NCBI GenBank assembly: GCA_017828835.1
Contig: JAGAEK010000113.1
Coordinates: 1 to 9,244 of the forward strand
Reading direction: 5' to 3'
Source of the DNA: Oscillospiraceae bacterium
GTDB lineage: Bacteria > Bacillota > Clostridia > Oscillospirales > Ruminococcaceae
DNA: 9,244 nt
Of the stretch, positions 7,726 through 9,244 are shown piece after piece. The notes beneath the pieces were generated by a model. It was not told the DNA's origin and made no database searches. It saw only the letters and a program-made list of their open reading frames with translations. A program made the position numbers and the translations under genes. Positions within the stretch are counted from its first letter, which is position 1. The number at the start of each line of letters is the position of its first letter.

Positions 7726-7790
7726 TATCGTTCCTCCGAAATTTTTGCAAAATGAGAGTTAAGACTTTTCTCAGCTCTTAACTCTCGCAT
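7725..7790 (-). CDS. Possible 21-codon leader ORF upstream of the PBP
   Basis: ATG at 7790 opens a frame of 21 codons that begins MRELRAEKSL and ends ISEER. Its TAA stop shares one base with the PBP start in the overlap TAATG, an arrangement typical of translational coupling. The whole 11-bp hairpin at 7754-7786 lies inside it. The upstream GGTGAG is only 3 nt from the ATG, too close for a strong ribosome site, and the peptide resembles nothing I know. A chance frame of this length in an 87-nt gap is quite possible. Conservation of the frame in relatives would be needed to accept it. Confidence 0.25.
   Translation of the reverse strand: MRELRAEKSLNSHFAKISEER
7754..7786. repeat. Perfect 11-bp inverted repeat between ftsL and the PBP gene
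   Basis: GAGAGTTAAGA (7754-7764) and TCTTAACTCTC (7776-7786) are exact reverse complements with an 11-nt loop. The transcript would form a stem with four G-C pairs, and one G-U pair could extend it. What follows on the transcribed strand is ATTTTGCAAAAATTT, not a clean U-run, so it is a poor intrinsic terminator. It ends about 17 nt before the PBP Shine-Dalgarno and does not cover it. It could be a weak attenuator, an RNA-processing or stability element, or a dyad for a DNA-binding protein (arm centres are 22 bp apart, about two helical turns). Confidence 0.7.
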
Positions 7791-7812
7791 ATTCTCACCA
7801 ATTATTATTTAT

Positions 7813-8295
7813 TTACAGCCCGATATATTCCATTATTCTTGAAATTATACCTTTTATCCTATCCAAAACCGTACCGGAGCCTTCTTCGCTTTCGATCGTA
7901 TCTTCGACCGTATCGTCGCTTTCGACTTCAATATATTTTATCCTGTCTTTGCTTATCTTCACCATACCCAGTGCTTCGGCTTCTTTTTCAATGTTCTGTA
8001 TCGTCATTTCGTTTTCAAGTCTCATCTCAAGAACTTTTTTCTCTTCCGAAAGCTTCGCCAAATCACTCTTCCTGCTCGTCACCTCGTCCGAAATTTCGGC
8101 AAGCTCAACTTTACTGTAGATAAGCGTTATCGTAACGGAAAGGGCTAAAGCTATCATAAAAATCGTCTTTATCGGAGCTATTTGTGCAACGTTTTTCCGA
8201 TTTACGACTCTGAGTTCGACCGATTCTTCACGCTGTTGTTCCTTTTGAGGATCGTAAACGGATAAATCATACGCCGCATTATCTATGTAAGCCAT
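7813..8295 (-). CDS. ftsL: Cell division protein FtsL-like, with C-terminal extension
   Basis: Bitopic divisome protein that acts as a scaffold between the division activator proteins and the FtsW-PBP synthase. The sequence is poorly conserved in general, so the call rests on position right after rsmH and on architecture: a cytoplasmic tail of about 40 mostly polar residues, one membrane segment (about 41-60), and an extracytoplasmic coiled coil (about 62-107) leading into EAEALGMVKISKDRIKYIEV, which resembles the end of many FtsL/DivIC proteins. At 160 residues it is longer than the usual 100-120. The extra part is an acidic linker (about 123-139) and an amphipathic helix VLDRIKGIISRIMEYIG (143-159). 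The ATG has AAAGGGGA upstream. The gene begins 15 nt after rsmH and ends 87 nt before the PBP gene. Confidence 0.85.
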   Translation of the reverse strand: MAYIDNAAYDLSVYDPQKEQQREESVELRVVNRKNVAQIAPIKTIFMIALALSVTITLIYSKVELAEISDEVTSRKSDLAKLSEEKKVLEMRLENEMTIQNIEKEAEALGMVKISKDRIKYIEVESDDTVEDTIESEEGSGTVLDRIKGIISRIMEYIGL

Positions 8296-8310
8296 ATCCT
8301 TTTCCCCTTT

Positions 8311-9237
8311 CTATATTTTTTCGATTATTCTAAGCTTTGCGCTTTTACTTCTTTTATTTTCCGAAATTTCTTCTTCAGTAGCTTCGATCGCTTTGCGGTT
8401 CACAAGTTTCCCTTCCGGTACCCTTCCGCATACGCAGACCGGAAAATCCGCAGGACATATACATCCTTTGCATTTCTGTGCAAATTTTTGTTTGACCATT
8501 CTGTCTTCAAGCGAATGGAAGGTAATGACCGCCATTCTTCCGCCTGATTTCAGCCTCTCAAACCCTTTGTCCAACCCATCGGAAAGGCTGTCAAGCTCCG
8601 AATTCACCGCTATCCTGATCGCCTGAAAACTTCTCTTCGCAGGATTCCCGCCTTCTTTTCTTGCCGCCGCCGGAATCGAATCCCTGATTATATCGACAAG
8701 CTCGAAAGTCGTCTCTATCGGTTTTATTTTCCTTCTTTTGCAGATATTCTCCGCTATCCTGCGCGAAAATTTCTCTTCGCCGTATTCTCTCAATATTTTT
8801 TCGATTCTATCTGATTCAAAATCATTTACTATATCGTACGCGCTGACGCCCTCTTTGCTCATCCTCATATCAAGCTTTCCGTCGTTATGATACGAAAACC
8901 CTCTCTCGGCATTGTCTATCTGGTATGAAGATACGCCGAGATCCAACAGTATCCCGTCGACTTCGTCTATTCCGAGTTTATCAAGTACCTCGTCAAGATA
9001 AGCAAAATCACTTTGTACCACCGTGGCGTTTTTATATGGTTCGAGTCTGCTCTTCGCAGCCGCAATCGCATCGGGATCTTTGTCAAGCGCGATCAGTCTT
9101 CCGCCGACAAGCCTCTTTGCTATTTCGCAGGAATGTCCGCCGCCCCCAACCGTTCCGTCAAGATATATACCTTCCGGTTTCACGGCAAGTCCTTCTATAC
9201 ACTCCCAAAGCATTACGGGTTCATGCACAAACTCCAT
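8311..9237 (-). CDS. rsmH: 16S rRNA (cytosine(1402)-N(4))-methyltransferase RsmH
   Basis: S-adenosylmethionine-dependent enzyme that methylates N4 of C1402 in the decoding centre of 16S rRNA; formerly MraW. The 308-residue length is usual. The N-terminus FVHEPVMLWECIEGL is typical and supports ATG at 9237. SAM-binding motifs are DGTVGGGGHS (27-36) and D52 in ALDKDP, followed by LLDLGVSSYQID (97-108) and RGFSYHNDGKLDMRM (112-126). The family signatures NPAKRSFQAIRIAVNSEL (198-215) and VITFHSLEDR (237-246) are intact. A Cys-rich stretch near the C-terminus (C256, C259, C261, C268, C270) is common in Firmicutes homologues. Only 7 nt of upstream sequence are visible, so the ribosome site is outside the window, as is mraZ, which usually precedes it. 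Confidence 0.98.
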   Translation of the reverse strand: MEFVHEPVMLWECIEGLAVKPEGIYLDGTVGGGGHSCEIAKRLVGGRLIALDKDPDAIAAAKSRLEPYKNATVVQSDFAYLDEVLDKLGIDEVDGILLDLGVSSYQIDNAERGFSYHNDGKLDMRMSKEGVSAYDIVNDFESDRIEKILREYGEEKFSRRIAENICKRRKIKPIETTFELVDIIRDSIPAAARKEGGNPAKRSFQAIRIAVNSELDSLSDGLDKGFERLKSGGRMAVITFHSLEDRMVKQKFAQKCKGCICPADFPVCVCGRVPEGKLVNRKAIEATEEEISENKRSKSAKLRIIEKI

Positions 9238-9244
9238 AATCTTC

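Noticed and set aside
7741..7790. Intrinsic terminator at the ftsL-PBP hairpin
   Set aside because: The stem is AU-rich and followed by ATTTTGC and then A-rich sequence rather than a U-run; ending the operon before an essential PBP would also be unlikely. Kept as an inverted repeat.
1..9244. Novel system, mobile element, CRISPR array, tRNA or rRNA
   Set aside because: The window is filled by eight recognisable cell wall and division genes; the only two gaps over 25 nt are 77 and 87 nt and show no such features.

Overview
The window is a section of the division and cell wall (dcw) cluster of a bacterium, lying entirely on the minus strand. Read in the direction of transcription, from high to low coordinates, the order is rsmH (mraW), ftsL, a SpoVD/FtsI-type class B penicillin-binding protein, murE, mraY, ftsW (or spoVE), murG and murA. 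The murA gene runs off the low-coordinate edge. All eight genes are identified from conserved motifs with key residues in place, and none looks broken.

The organism is most likely an uncultured member of Clostridia (Firmicutes). Supporting points are the rsmH-ftsL-PBP-murE-mraY-ftsW-murG-murA order, a PASTA domain on the PBP, the Cys-rich RsmH tail, purine-rich Shine-Dalgarno sites before almost every gene, and the DNPR motif of a meso-diaminopimelate-adding MurE. Base composition is moderate (roughly mid-40s %GC by eye). Isoleucine is encoded mostly by ATA, and TTA, CTA and TCA codons are scarce. I cannot place it to genus.

Layout: rsmH 8311-9237; ftsL 7813-8295; an 87-nt gap (7726-7812) with a perfect 11-bp inverted repeat inside a possible 21-codon leader ORF whose stop overlaps the PBP start; PBP 5728-7725; murE 4247-5713; mraY 3215-4225; ftsW 1993-3195 (TTG start preferred); murG 853-1980; a 77-nt gap (776-852) with small repeats; murA 775 to beyond the window edge. 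The other junctions are 12-21 nt, so this is very probably one operon.

The products act in sequence. MurA makes the first committed peptidoglycan precursor, MurE adds the third stem-peptide residue, MraY makes lipid I and MurG makes lipid II. The FtsW-PBP pair polymerises and cross-links lipid II at the septum with FtsL as scaffold. RsmH is a 16S rRNA methyltransferase that travels with the cluster. murF and murD, usually found between murE and mraY and between mraY and ftsW in Clostridia, are both absent.

I found no evidence of a new multi-gene system, mobile element, CRISPR array or RNA gene. The most interesting points are the leader ORF and hairpin before the PBP, the missing murF/murD, and an FtsL with an acidic linker and terminal amphipathic helix.
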